From Roseihalotalea indica (GTDB taxonomy: Bacteria > Bacteroidota > Bacteroidia > Cytophagales > Cyclobacteriaceae): a stretch of 64,000 nt of DNA. The stretch is taken from assembly GCF_022458895.1 (NCBI RefSeq), contig NZ_JAINFL010000009.1, positions 1 through 64,000 on the forward strand. Direction: 5' to 3'. Position numbers and translations under genes: made by a program. The number at the start of each line of letters is the position of its first letter. Position 1 is the first letter of the stretch. Below the pieces are notes generated by a model. It was not told the origin of the DNA, did not search any database, and saw only the letters and a list, made by a program, of their open reading frames with translations. Below are positions 15,749-24,832 of the stretch, piece after piece.

Positions 15749-16830
15749 TCTTTTTGTACTTTTCTTTTCTCATCTATTCATCGCTTTTTTCCTCTACTCT
15801 TAGTTATTCCCAATCTCAACCAGATCTTTCCCAACAGGTTAAAGAGCTTCAAGGCACCGTAGATAACCTGCGTCATTCTTTTGACCGTTTAGAAAAAGCC
15901 ATTGATGATCTGGCGTGGCAGCAGGAAGTAGGTGAGTATGCCTTTATTGATAAAGTTACTCTTACCGGGCCACCGCCTCGCAATATAGAAAACCCTACCG
16001 GGCAGGGCGCTAATAACCCTATCCGTTTCAGTGCCTATGTTTTTATACCGGCCGAAGTAGACTTCAACAAAAAATACCCTTTACTCGTGCTTCCTCACGG
16101 TGGGGTCCACAGTGATTTTAACTCCTTCTATCGGCATATTATACGAGAACTAATGGCACAGCAGTATGTGGTAGTAGCTCCTGAGTATCGGGGTAGTACC
16201 GGGTATGGCAAAGGCTTTTACGAGCAGATTGACTACGGCGGACTGGAGATAGAAGATGTATATGCCAGCCGGGATTATATGCTGGAGAATTATGAGTTTC
16301 TTGATAACAATCGCGTAGGTATTCTAGGCTGGAGCCACGGTGGCCTTATTACTCTGCATAATATCTTTGAGCACCCGAAAGCTTATAAGGTAGCCTATGC
16401 TGGTGTACCAGTAAGTGATTTAATTGCTCGTATGGGCTACAAAACCCAAGGGTATCGCGACTTGTACTCAGCCGATTTTCATATTGGCAAATCGGCGTAT
16501 GAAGATGTGGAAGAATACCGTAAGCGGTCCCCCGCCTGGAATGCCCACAAGCTGGAAACACCCCTGCTAATTCATACTAATACCAATGACGAGGATGTAA
16601 ACGTTTTTGAAGTGGAGCATTTGATTAAGGCATTAAAGGCTGAAGATAAAGAATTTGAATACGAAATCTACGAAGATATCCCGGGAGGACATACCTTCGA
16701 CCGGATTGATACTCAGAAGGCAAAAGAAGTACGGGTCAAAGTATATCAGCACCTGGCTAAATATTTAAATCCTAATCAACCCATTCGCTCCGTAAAAGAC
16801 CTGCAACAGGCAAGCTATTTGCCTCACTAA
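15742..16830 (+). CDS. Exported alpha/beta hydrolase (prolyl-oligopeptidase/dienelactone-hydrolase-like)
   Basis: 362 residues from the ATG at 15742, where MKFFLYFSFLIYSSLFSST begins a signal peptide; the longer frame would need a TTG and spoil that signal. A short coiled coil (QVKELQGTVDNLRHSFDRLEKA) precedes the hydrolase domain. Catalytic features are the nucleophile elbow GWSHGG (Ser in a GxSxGG context), an acid in NTNDEDV and the final His in PGGHTF. The region APEYRGSTGYGKGFYEQIDYGG is typical of S9 peptidases, so a periplasmic peptidase or esterase is likely. Its stop overlaps the ATG of the TauE gene by one base. A hairpin covers the start codon. Confidence 0.85.
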   Translation: MKFFLYFSFLIYSSLFSSTLSYSQSQPDLSQQVKELQGTVDNLRHSFDRLEKAIDDLAWQQEVGEYAFIDKVTLTGPPPRNIENPTGQGANNPIRFSAYVFIPAEVDFNKKYPLLVLPHGGVHSDFNSFYRHIIRELMAQQYVVVAPEYRGSTGYGKGFYEQIDYGGLEIEDVYASRDYMLENYEFLDNNRVGILGWSHGGLITLHNIFEHPKAYKVAYAGVPVSDLIARMGYKTQGYRDLYSADFHIGKSAYEDVEEYRKRSPAWNAHKLETPLLIHTNTNDEDVNVFEVEHLIKALKAEDKEFEYEIYEDIPGGHTFDRIDTQKAKEVRVKVYQHLAKYLNPNQPIRSVKDLQQASYLPH

Positions 16831-17585
16831 TGACTGACCGGGATGCCTTGCTGGTAGTAGGTGCTGGTTTTGCCGCAGGCTTTATCAATACCGTTGCCGG
16901 AGGCGGTTCATTAATCAGTTTATCTGTTTTGATCTTCCTGGGGTTACCTCCTGCGGTGGCCAATGCCTCTAACCGAATTGCTGTTTTTTCTCAAAATGTC
17001 TTTGGTGTTTTAGGCTTCAGGAGCAAAGGTATATCTGCTTTTCCGTTTAGCCTATGGTTAGGTATATCAGCGTTGGTAGGCGCTGTGGTTGGGGCAAAGA
17101 TTGCCGTAGATATCAGGGGCGATGTTTTTAATAAAATGCTGGCGATTATTATGGTGGTGGTTGTAGGGCTGATTTTATGGAGACCGGCTGGGAAAAAAGG
17201 AGAGGCGATGCTGGAACGAATGGGGCGAAAGCATCAGGCGATAAGCATCATACTATTTTTGTTGGTAGGTATGTGGGGCGGCTTTATTCAGGCAGGGGTA
17301 GGCATTATAGTAATCGCTATTCTCACCTCGGTTAATCGGCTATCTCTGGTCAAGACTAACAGTAGTAAAGTGTTTGTTATATTGACCTACACTTCAGCGG
17401 CATTGCTGGTTTTCATTCTGGAAGGAACAGTGAACTGGTTATATGGTGGGGTGCTGGCCATTGGTAACTCATCAGGAGCGTGGGTTGCCAGCCGCTGGTC
17501 GGTAGAGAAAGGCGACCGTTGGGTTCGGCTTGTACTGATTATTGCAGTGATAGGAATGGCTGTTTGGCTTTGGTTCTTTGGCTGA
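16830..17585 (+). CDS. TauE/SafE family membrane transporter
   Basis: 251 residues with about eight hydrophobic helices in two repeats. The N-terminal half has the family motif GFAAGFINTVAGGGSLISL and the second half the matching WGGFIQAGVGIIVIA. TauE/SafE proteins are thought to export sulfite, sulfoacetate or related organic anions. The ATG overlaps the hydrolase stop codon (TAATG), so the two are translationally coupled, though a functional link is not obvious. A terminator follows after the stop codon. Confidence 0.87.
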   Translation: MTDRDALLVVGAGFAAGFINTVAGGGSLISLSVLIFLGLPPAVANASNRIAVFSQNVFGVLGFRSKGISAFPFSLWLGISALVGAVVGAKIAVDIRGDVFNKMLAIIMVVVVGLILWRPAGKKGEAMLERMGRKHQAISIILFLLVGMWGGFIQAGVGIIVIAILTSVNRLSLVKTNSSKVFVILTYTSAALLVFILEGTVNWLYGGVLAIGNSSGAWVASRWSVEKGDRWVRLVLIIAVIGMAVWLWFFG

Positions 17586-17589
17586 TCTC

Positions 17590-17627
17590 ATAAAAAAAGC
17601 GAAGGGAAAACTCCTCCGCTTTTTTTT
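17590..17627. terminator. Bidirectional intrinsic terminator
   Basis: AAAAAAAGCG on the left and CGCTTTTTTTT on the right frame a short stem with partly matched centre (AAGGG/CCTCC). It sits between the converging TauE (+) and protease (-) genes. Confidence 0.65.
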
Positions 17628-17649
17628 GACTATTAACAAATTAGGATTA

Positions 17650-20118
17650 CTATTTTATAAGAATCTTGCGAGTAGTGGTTTTATCCCCGATATCACAGTG
17701 AACTACATATAGTCCCTGGCCGAAGGGGGCAAGGTCAACTGACTCCCGAATGGCTTCCATCCCTTGTGTTTGGTAGACTGACTGGCCTAGCGCATTAAAA
17801 ATAGAAAGACGAATGGGCATATCCGGAGTATCTACTACCTCTAAGAAGACTGTTCCTGACGATGGGTTAGGGTACACATATGTTCCGGGCAGCAACTCAT
17901 CTGTGGTTGCCAGCTCTTCTATTTCACTTTCCAAGCTAGGAGATGCGTAGTCGATACGAGCCGCCGGTTGATCAGCAGAAGGTGCTGTAGCTGTAGCGGT
18001 TCTTTGCTGACCATCAGGGCCTTCCAGGTGCCAGACAACAGTTTGGCCGGGATCTAACGTTACTTCAAATGCAGCGTACTGTCGGCCAGGAAGAAACTTC
18101 TCTACTTGGCCTCGGTCTTTATCGGGTACAAACTTATTCTTTTCGCCAATGGGAATGTAAACCGGAACACTGTTTTCACTCTTGTAACCGAAAATTGCCC
18201 GATACTTGTCTGATTTCTCATCCATAGCAATAGCTTCCAGAATAGGTTTGACTGCTGCCATTGGAATAGGTTGTTCGCCGACCAATCTCAAAGCTTTATC
18301 TGCCTGTACAAACCCTCTACCAGTTTTAAAATCAAAACCCTTGTCAAAACCTTCGGTAGTCGGGTCATCCATATCAACTGCCGAATTCATCAGGGTTCTT
18401 TCTATAGTGCGGCGATCAAGGGTGTTATTGGCAAGCTGTTTCATTAGAGCCGCTACACCGGCTATATGAGGAGCCGAAGCAGAAGTACCGAAGAAGTTAG
18501 GGAAGCCGTCAGGTTCGTCAGTGCCTGGTACCGCGAATGACAAATCAGAACCAAAGAAGGTATTATTACCACCATCGGGACCTACAACTTCCGGCTTGTT
18601 TCTGATTTCCGGATCTCGCGGTTTGCCGTTGTCTTTGAATAAAATAGGGATTCCACCTTTCGATGAGAAGCCATTGATTACTGGAAGCTGCACGTTCTGA
18701 TTGAAGCGAGGAGTGTTAAACCACGCGGTAGCTCCTACAGCAATGCCTTGGGCTGCGTTAGAGTGCCCAAAAATGGTTGGTGCGTTTATCTCATTCTCAT
18801 ATTCCTGGGGCTCGGCAAAGTCACCAAAGTCAATATATTTAATAAGTTCAGGGTCGGGGCCTGAGTATTTCACGATAAGCACGTCCACGATGAGCTCCTC
18901 GGTAAGTGAGTTATTAATAACGCCGGTAATCTCTACCGGATCACCATCAATGTTATCATTCGCGGAAAAGAAAGCATCACCGTATTGAGGGAAAAGTAAG
19001 TATAGATCAAGATCAGAGTCGGCACCACGTTTGCCACTGGCTGAGAAATAAGGATCTGACCATTGCAGTGATAGGATTAAAGAGCCCGTAGGAGGGACAA
19101 TATAACGTTGATAGATATCTCCGCTACCAAAATCATGAGGAAATCCCAAGACGTTTCCTGCGGTGTCGGCTAAGATAAATCCCAGGTTATTAAATGAGCT
19201 TTCATAAGATTGCTGGGCAGAGTTACCTGCGGAAGATAGGTACACTACATCTCGTTGGGCTACTTCATCTACGGCCTGAGAGATGATCCCGTCCTGAAAG
19301 AAAGGCTCTGCAAAGTAAGAAACATCATCCACAATCACATCGCAATCGGCATTAGCCAGATCAATAATTCCCTGAGCAAAGCTGGCTTGTCCTAAGAATG
19401 CCGTATGAAAAGCCAGGTCGGCACCGGGGGCAATATCATGAATGATCTCAGCCATAGCCCGGCCTTCGTCAGAGCCTTCGTTAGCTTCCAGATCTTCCAG
19501 AATTTCTACGCCAGTGGGCAGGTCTCCGGAACTTACACCGTCGGTAGCACCACCCAGGCTGTTGTAGCTGTCGGATAGAATACCAACTTTCTGGCCGCTA
19601 CCATCCACTCCAAAATCCTCCCGGCCTTTGTCCGATTTCAACGCAATATCGCCTCGGCTGGTAACGATACCTGCGTTAGTCATTGGCCTATAGGCGGGGC
19701 GTGCATACTGTAAAGTAGAAATGTCTTCTAATTTGCTGATATCTTCTGCGCGTATCTGCCCGGATACCATATGCTTGTAAGCGACGCCTTTTTCTAATCC
19801 TACCTCTTTTTTTAATTGAGCAAGGAGTTTTGCACCTTTTCCGTTTTTAGCGATAGCTTCTATTGTAACGTACTTGCCGCTAACTTTCAGTGCATTTGGG
19901 TAGTCATAGGTTTTCTTAGGGGCTGCCATACGGGCATTGGTCATGGCTGGAGTCATAAGCTTTAGCAGATCTGAACTTACTTTAGATGACTCGGGTCGTT
20001 TTTCAATGGAGTAATTATCCAGGGTAACAACCTTCTGGGCCGAAGCGAAAAATGGTAGCCCAATAATCAGTAAGGCACAACAAAGCGCATGTGTGCCTGA
20101 GAGTAAATGGTTTCTCAT
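17650..20118 (-). CDS. Secreted serine peptidase, S8/S53-like, with T9SS C-terminal sorting domain
   Basis: 822 residues. A signal peptide (MRNHLLSGTHALCCALLII, ending FASAQ) and an N-terminal pro-region to about 150 precede the catalytic domain. Active-site candidates are Asp in KVGILSDSYNSLGG, Glu in SDEGRAMAEIIHDIAPGA where subtilisins have His, Asn in LSSAGNS, and Ser in GTSASAPHIAGVAAL. This Glu/Asp/Ser set matches the S53-like (sedolisin-related) subgroup rather than classical subtilisin. The C-terminus (YPNPSSGTVFLEV to TTTRKILIK) is a type A T9SS sorting domain, so it is exported and probably anchored or released at the surface. It is monocistronic, with a shared terminator at its 3' end. 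Confidence 0.88.
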   Translation of the reverse strand: MRNHLLSGTHALCCALLIIGLPFFASAQKVVTLDNYSIEKRPESSKVSSDLLKLMTPAMTNARMAAPKKTYDYPNALKVSGKYVTIEAIAKNGKGAKLLAQLKKEVGLEKGVAYKHMVSGQIRAEDISKLEDISTLQYARPAYRPMTNAGIVTSRGDIALKSDKGREDFGVDGSGQKVGILSDSYNSLGGATDGVSSGDLPTGVEILEDLEANEGSDEGRAMAEIIHDIAPGADLAFHTAFLGQASFAQGIIDLANADCDVIVDDVSYFAEPFFQDGIISQAVDEVAQRDVVYLSSAGNSAQQSYESSFNNLGFILADTAGNVLGFPHDFGSGDIYQRYIVPPTGSLILSLQWSDPYFSASGKRGADSDLDLYLLFPQYGDAFFSANDNIDGDPVEITGVINNSLTEELIVDVLIVKYSGPDPELIKYIDFGDFAEPQEYENEINAPTIFGHSNAAQGIAVGATAWFNTPRFNQNVQLPVINGFSSKGGIPILFKDNGKPRDPEIRNKPEVVGPDGGNNTFFGSDLSFAVPGTDEPDGFPNFFGTSASAPHIAGVAALMKQLANNTLDRRTIERTLMNSAVDMDDPTTEGFDKGFDFKTGRGFVQADKALRLVGEQPIPMAAVKPILEAIAMDEKSDKYRAIFGYKSENSVPVYIPIGEKNKFVPDKDRGQVEKFLPGRQYAAFEVTLDPGQTVVWHLEGPDGQQRTATATAPSADQPAARIDYASPSLESEIEELATTDELLPGTYVYPNPSSGTVFLEVVDTPDMPIRLSIFNALGQSVYQTQGMEAIRESVDLAPFGQGLYVVHCDIGDKTTTRKILIK

Positions 20119-20160
20119 AGGTTTGTAAAGTTGAGTTGGTTGGTAAAAAACTTTAATTCC

Positions 20161-20200
20161 AATGTATTACTTTTTTTTAAAAAAAATCAGCTAATACATT
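20161..20200. repeat. Inverted repeat with T8A8 centre, upstream of protease gene
   Basis: AATGTATTA (20161-20169) pairs with TAATACATT (20192-20200). Between them is an exact T8A8 palindrome (20171-20186). It lies 43-82 bp upstream of the protease start codon and might be a regulator site or a bent, A-tract promoter element. The rest of the 20119-20506 gap is AT-rich with no gene seen. Confidence 0.4.
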
Positions 20201-20506
20201 AAGTAATTGTTATTGATGCATAAAATTTATAGTTCAAGCCGGAAAATACCTTAAAATGGCTAGCTATTTTATGTAAAAACATAAGGCATTATAGAGATGA
20301 AAGCGCTGCTTTTTGAAAAAGCTTTATCTACTGTTCTTAATAGCATTATCCTGAGTTCTTCCACTGACGTACCAGTTAGCGGTAAGCAAGAGGCTGTAGA
20401 CCTGCCTCCTGTTTACCACCTCCCATAGCACTTATTTATCCGGTTAGATAAGACTGGAAATAGAAAATGACTTTTTCTATAATGATCGGAGTAACTCTAT
20501 TGTACA

Positions 20507-20907
20507 TCACCGGACGTCATCATAAAATTTTTTTAGCCAGAAAGGAGAAACGTTGCAGGCCCATAGCGTACAGGTAGCAATCCACGTAAAATGAGATTTT
20601 AGTGCTCCCCAGTGAGCACGCCGTCTATCGGACGAAATGACCTTCCGATGTACTTGTTTAATACGCCCGAGGCGACTCATTTTAAGGCACAGATCGGCCT
20701 CTTCCATAATAGGGAGTTGAGAATTAAAACCACCGCATTGGAGAAAGTCGTGACGGCGGCGAAAAAGCGCCTGATCACCAAATAGTAGTCGTAAACCGCT
20801 ACGATAATTTCTTTGGCAGCTGGGCTAAGCTGCATCACGCCCTGGAGCGTGTCAGGAAGAGAATGTTCTTCGTTATAGGTAGGAATAATGATGCTGACCT
20901 CAGCCAT
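20507..20907 (-). pseudogene. Broken family 2 glycosyltransferase (TIGR04283-like), internal deletion and frameshift
   Basis: The 5' part reads MAEVSIIIPTYNEEHSLPDT (start 20907), the usual N-terminus of a GT-A glycosyltransferase. After KEIIVA the frame shifts: in the next frame the sequence continues FGDQALFRRRHDFLQCGGFN, then MEEADLCLKMSRLGRIKQVH and ends LWACNVSPFWLKKFYDDVR, the C-terminal half of the TIGR04283 family. About 90-100 central residues, including the expected DGGSxD nucleotide-sugar motif, are missing. So both a deletion and a frame change have occurred, and the product cannot be active. It begins one base after the LEA-domain gene stop codon, and was probably once in an operon with it. 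Confidence 0.8.
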
Positions 20908-20908
20908 A

Positions 20909-21742
20909 TCAAAGCTCAATAGCTCCTTCTGTATCAATCACGAGTTCTATAGAATCCCCGGGGATATTGGGAGAAATGAGTATTGCATTTCCATCCAGGT
21001 ATACTTTAATTTCTTCTCCTTCGGTCAGTTTATCAAAAAACTCTTTGGCCAGTGCACCAGTATTTACTTTTATGGGTATGGTAAAGGTTACTACCTCTTT
21101 TTCAGGAATATTTACGGTTTCCCATTTCATGCCTTCCACCAGGTTTGATTCGTTGAGCGTAACATCAAATTTCAGGTTATCCAATTGCATTGACCTTTTT
21201 GATGGATTGTCAATCTTCATTTGTACATCCAGGTCAATGTTTTTAAAGCCAAAGCTTTTTACATCAATACTATTGATCTGAGCATTCATCAGGGTAGGAA
21301 CAGGAACCTTTTTAGCATTGCTGACCGATGTAGTGGTGGTACCAATCAGCGGCAGGGTATACGTAATATCAAAATCAAATGATAAGAACGTACTGTCCTG
21401 AGCCTTTAACTCTTGAAGTTTATTGAAAACCTGCTGATAGTTTAAAGTAACCGGAATTTGTAAGAACGTTGAATCATCAATAGTTTTATCAATGTCCTGG
21501 TTTTCATTAATCAGTTCTTCGCCTTCCAGCGATACATTATATGCTAGCTGATTGAGGTCAAAGGAAAAGAAGAACGGGTTATCTATTACCATATTCAACT
21601 CTACATCTACGGTGTCCTGAGCAACGGTGGTTGCGTTTATCGTTATATTCTTAAGGGTAATGGCCTGTTTTAGGTTAAAGTAAAAAACTATGCCCACCGT
21701 AATAAGTACGGCAACCACAAGCAATCCAATAATTTTTTTCAT
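20909..21742 (-). CDS. LEA14/WHy-domain protein with N-terminal membrane anchor
   Basis: 277 residues from the ATG at 21742 (MKKIIGLLVVAVLITVGIVF, an uncleaved membrane anchor); the longer frame adds 12 unlikely residues. Two LEA_2/WHy beta-sandwich domains follow (about 35-140 and 155-275), each with the hallmark of a hydrophobic strand and an NP pair (VIDNPFFF; KIDNPSKRS). Such proteins sit in the periplasm and are linked to desiccation or envelope stress tolerance. The broken glycosyltransferase is directly downstream. No regulatory site was identified. Confidence 0.82.
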   Translation of the reverse strand: MKKIIGLLVVAVLITVGIVFYFNLKQAITLKNITINATTVAQDTVDVELNMVIDNPFFFSFDLNQLAYNVSLEGEELINENQDIDKTIDDSTFLQIPVTLNYQQVFNKLQELKAQDSTFLSFDFDITYTLPLIGTTTTSVSNAKKVPVPTLMNAQINSIDVKSFGFKNIDLDVQMKIDNPSKRSMQLDNLKFDVTLNESNLVEGMKWETVNIPEKEVVTFTIPIKVNTGALAKEFFDKLTEGEEIKVYLDGNAILISPNIPGDSIELVIDTEGAIEL

Positions 21743-21871
21743 AATGACGAGTATTCGTTGGGTAAGTAACCGCCACAATGAATAGGTGTTCAGCCAATTG
21801 CTAAATTGTCCTTCAGAAATAGCCGGGTTACCACTGGCTGGTCTGACATTAAACTTACCTGAGGCAGGCTA

Positions 21872-21910
21872 CAAAAAAATTACCCGCACCTCACTGGAGG
21901 TCCGGGTAAT
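21872..21910 (-). terminator. Strong intrinsic terminator of the T9SS gene at 21983
   Basis: ATTACCCG (21879-21886) with ACCTC (21888-21892) pairs with GAGGT (21897-21901) and CGGGTAAT (21903-21910). On the minus strand it runs into seven T (21872-21878). Confidence 0.88.
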
Positions 21911-21982
21911 CCAAGTTTGTCTTCCTGCCGGTTATTGCATAACCGCACAGGAGACCATAGAAACCGATGAAAAATCTTTGTA

Positions 21983-23059
21983 CTAACGTACTATTAATGA
22001 GTGCTTTTCCTGCAAGCCATCAGCGTGAATAAAAACTGCAATATAGCTACCGGCTTTTGTCTGTTGAGGAAGATCTACAGTTTGCGTGCTTTCCGTCAGA
22101 GGTTGAGCTAAGATAACATCGCCCATTAGGTTCATTATTTTTAAATGAGTAGCAGAACCTGCTATGGTAAACTGGTAGTTTTCAACCGGGTTTGGATACA
22201 ACTGTATAGAAGTAGGCCCCTCAAACCAGGCACTGATAATTTTATGATACTCCACAGTTCCATCCAGATCGGTGGCTTTGAGACGATAGTAATTCACTCC
22301 CTGTAAAGGTGCCTTGTCACTAAACTGGTAATCTACCGGTGCATTGCTGAATCCCTGGCCTTTCAGAGTACCTAATGCTTTAAATTGAAGGTCAGCCCCG
22401 GCACGTTCTACGGTAAAGAAGTCAAAGTTTTCTTCCATCGCCGTAGTCCACAAAAGGGCTACTGAGTTAGAAGTGGCACTAGCCGAAAAGAACAGTAGCT
22501 CAATAGGAAGCGTGCCATTCATAATTTGAGCATACAAATCAGGGCGATTATTTTGTAGAGCTGATTCGCCGGGCACGTATCCTGAGTAATTAGTGCCAGC
22601 ATAAGTTGTAGTGCCAAAAACATAAGGTTCCGCTCCATTAGGGTCTACATTTATGCCATTAGCAATATTGACATTTTGTAACGCTACAAATAGTCCGTTA
22701 AGATCAATAGTAGAACCACCGCTGGCGTTAGTATTGCCACTAACGATAAGTAGCCCATTGGAGCCAAGTATTAGGGTGCCTCCTCCGGTAAGGGTGAAAT
22801 CGCCTTTAATCCATAATGTATCATTGACTATCAGGCGAGTTCCATTATCAATTCTTAAATTCCCATTCCGAGTAATATATCCTTGAATAGTTATATCTGG
22901 ATTATACCCGCCATTATTGGTAGGAGCTGAATTATCTAACCAAGAGCTATTATTTGTCCAAGTTCCAGTATAGTTGTTCTTGGAAGTATTCTGAGCCCAA
23001 CTGGGTACTGATAGTAACAAAATGGCAACGATAAAGAGAAGTCCGTAAGCTTTTTTCAT
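21983..23059 (-). CDS. Secreted beta-helix-like protein with T9SS C-terminal sorting domain (copy 1)
   Basis: 358 residues. Signal peptide MKKAYGLLFIVAILLLSVP ending in SWAQ, then short repeating strands rich in Asn, Gly and Thr (LRIDNGTRLIVNDTLWIKG) consistent with a beta-solenoid, then an FN3-like segment (about 190-270, LLWTTAMEENFDFFTVERAG) and a C-terminal T9SS sorting domain beginning YPNPVENYQF and ending KHSLIVR. It is paralogous to the next gene, sharing a nearly identical FN3-like segment. Likely an extracellular or adhesin-like protein; the target is unknown. A strong terminator follows. Confidence 0.83.
   Translation of the reverse strand: MKKAYGLLFIVAILLLSVPSWAQNTSKNNYTGTWTNNSSWLDNSAPTNNGGYNPDITIQGYITRNGNLRIDNGTRLIVNDTLWIKGDFTLTGGGTLILGSNGLLIVSGNTNASGGSTIDLNGLFVALQNVNIANGINVDPNGAEPYVFGTTTYAGTNYSGYVPGESALQNNRPDLYAQIMNGTLPIELLFFSASATSNSVALLWTTAMEENFDFFTVERAGADLQFKALGTLKGQGFSNAPVDYQFSDKAPLQGVNYYRLKATDLDGTVEYHKIISAWFEGPTSIQLYPNPVENYQFTIAGSATHLKIMNLMGDVILAQPLTESTQTVDLPQQTKAGSYIAVFIHADGLQEKHSLIVR
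22241..22516. repeat. Direct repeat A (paralogous segment of the two T9SS genes)
   Basis: 276 bp that align without gaps to 23577-23852 (offset 1336). The first 210 bp or so differ at only about nine positions by hand count. It covers the FN3-like segment of both proteins and is much more alike than the flanking sequence. Confidence 0.9.
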
Positions 23060-23255
23060 GGTTTCTATATTAGAATCTATGCAAGATATTACTCTTTTAG
23101 TTAGAATAATTATACCAAATATAGTAATAATTATAAATAATATTTGCGAAAATGCTTCTTACGTAGTTTAAATGAAGTTTTTAGGAGGCTTCGCTTATCA
23201 GAATAGGCAAAAAGCGCAAGTAATTGTAAGGCGCATTTTCCCGTTTCTAGTGCTC

Positions 23256-23274
23256 TATTCCCATTCTGGGAATA
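23256..23274. promoter_or_regulatory. Palindromic operator candidate upstream of T9SS gene copy 1
   Basis: TATTCCCA-TTC-TGGGAATA is an 8-bp-arm palindrome, 197 bp upstream of the start at 23059. A sister site stands at the same distance before copy 2. Regulator unknown. Confidence 0.5.
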
Positions 23275-23318
23275 ACTTTCAGTGTAATAAGCTACGATCA
23301 AGAACTAGATATATAAGG

Positions 23319-24635
23319 TTACTGTACTATGAGAGTGTGCTTTTCCTGAGTGCCATCAAGAAAGGTTAATACCGCGATATGTACGCCTGATTGCACATGT
23401 TGTGGTATACTTACTTGCTTTCTGTTTTCAGTAATTGGTTGGGTTAATACTGTCTGGCCCATAGAATTAACGATCTGCAAATGGGCCGCAGTGCTATTGA
23501 CCGTAAGCTGTCGGTCTATTACCGGGTTAGGGTATATCTGAGTAGAGACCGTTCCTGTAAACCAAACGCTAACCACTTTATGATACTCCACGGTACCATC
23601 CAAATCGGTGGCTTTAAGGCGATAGTAATTCACTCCCTGTAAAGGTACCTTGTCACTAAACTGGTAATCTACCGGTGCGTTGCTGAATCCCTGGCCTTCC
23701 AGAGTACCTAATGCTTTAAATTGAAGGTCAGCCCCGGCACGTTCTACGGTAAAGAAGTCAAAGTTTTCTTCCATTGCCGTAGTCCACAAAAGGGCTACTG
23801 AGTTTGTAGATGCATTAGCCGAAAAGGAAAGCAGCTCAATAGGAAGTGTTCCGTTAAGTGGGCTATCTGGCAAAGAGGCTACCCATTCGGTAAATGCTGG
23901 GTTGGTGTCAATCATATCTTGTTGATCGCCTTTATTCGCTGTGGTAGTAGCACCGCCACCCGAATTAGTAACATTTCCATTGACATATAGTCCATAAGGC
24001 TCGGTATCATTTTCATTTATAATGTTATCACCACCGCCAACAAATGTCATATCACCATCAATGTATACCTGTCCGCCATCTCTAACCCTAAATACAGTGC
24101 CTCCATTAGAATTACCGGAGACATTACCATACACTGCCAATCGCCCATTACTATTAACATTCGCTCTTCCGCCATGATATTCCAGGTTTGTCTTAATAAT
24201 CATATCAGCGTAAGTCGTTCCCCCTGTATTATCGCCTACATGAAGATACTCTGAGTTGTAAATGTGAACTGAGCCGTCTACAATCACTCTACCACCAGGG
24301 AAAATTCTCAGATTACTATTTAAAATTAAATCGCCCGAAATATCCAAGGTTCCCCCATTATATACATTGATGGTTGACCCACCGGTGATAGTAACATTAT
24401 TAGAATAAGTGAGATAACCTCCATTGTTAATATTCAGCGTTCCTTGAACGGAATAATTACCACTGGTATAAGCTACATCATGGGAGACATTAATGGTAGT
24501 CCATCCATTTGGTGGGTTTCCTCCTGACCAGGTTGCTGACGAAGTCCAGTTTCCGTCAGCTACGGTAGACTGAGCATAAACATTTGAAGATGCTATGAAG
24601 ATCAACCCAGTCAAAAGTAAAGCGTAAAATTTCAT
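23319..24635 (-). CDS. Secreted beta-solenoid protein with T9SS C-terminal sorting domain (copy 2)
   Basis: 438 residues from the ATG at 24635 (MKFYALLLTGLIFIASSNVY, a signal peptide); the upstream frame adds 23 residues that break it. The N-terminal two thirds is Asn/Gly/Thr-rich repeating strands (LNINNGGYLTYSNNVTITGG) typical of a right-handed solenoid. Then comes an FN3-like segment near-identical to copy 1 and a T9SS sorting domain from YPNPVIDRQL to KHTLIVQ. Copies 1 and 2 are tandem on the minus strand, 260 bp apart, each with its own upstream region. The role is likely extracellular adhesion or matrix. Confidence 0.83.
   Translation of the reverse strand: MKFYALLLTGLIFIASSNVYAQSTVADGNWTSSATWSGGNPPNGWTTINVSHDVAYTSGNYSVQGTLNINNGGYLTYSNNVTITGGSTINVYNGGTLDISGDLILNSNLRIFPGGRVIVDGSVHIYNSEYLHVGDNTGGTTYADMIIKTNLEYHGGRANVNSNGRLAVYGNVSGNSNGGTVFRVRDGGQVYIDGDMTFVGGGDNIINENDTEPYGLYVNGNVTNSGGGATTTANKGDQQDMIDTNPAFTEWVASLPDSPLNGTLPIELLSFSANASTNSVALLWTTAMEENFDFFTVERAGADLQFKALGTLEGQGFSNAPVDYQFSDKVPLQGVNYYRLKATDLDGTVEYHKVVSVWFTGTVSTQIYPNPVIDRQLTVNSTAAHLQIVNSMGQTVLTQPITENRKQVSIPQHVQSGVHIAVLTFLDGTQEKHTLIVQ
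23577..23852. repeat. Direct repeat B (partner of 22241-22516)
   Basis: The second copy of the FN3-like coding segment, aligned without insertion or deletion at offset 1336. See direct repeat A. Confidence 0.9.
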
Positions 24636-24832
24636 GGTTCCTGTATTTAGTATTATGTTACTTATTAGAATAACTATACCATTTACGTGAATCATGACGG
24701 GCAATACTTCAAAAAAGGGGGGGCTATACTATTTAAATGAGGTTTTTAAGGAGATGTAGTTCATTAGTCTTTGTAAAACTGAAGAGTAAAAATGAGCTTT
24801 GTTTATCCGCACTCAATACTTTATTCCCAGAA

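Noticed and set aside
21786..21986. 66-residue plus-strand open frame
   Set aside because: It runs through the terminator hairpin of the neighbouring gene and has no recognisable motif.
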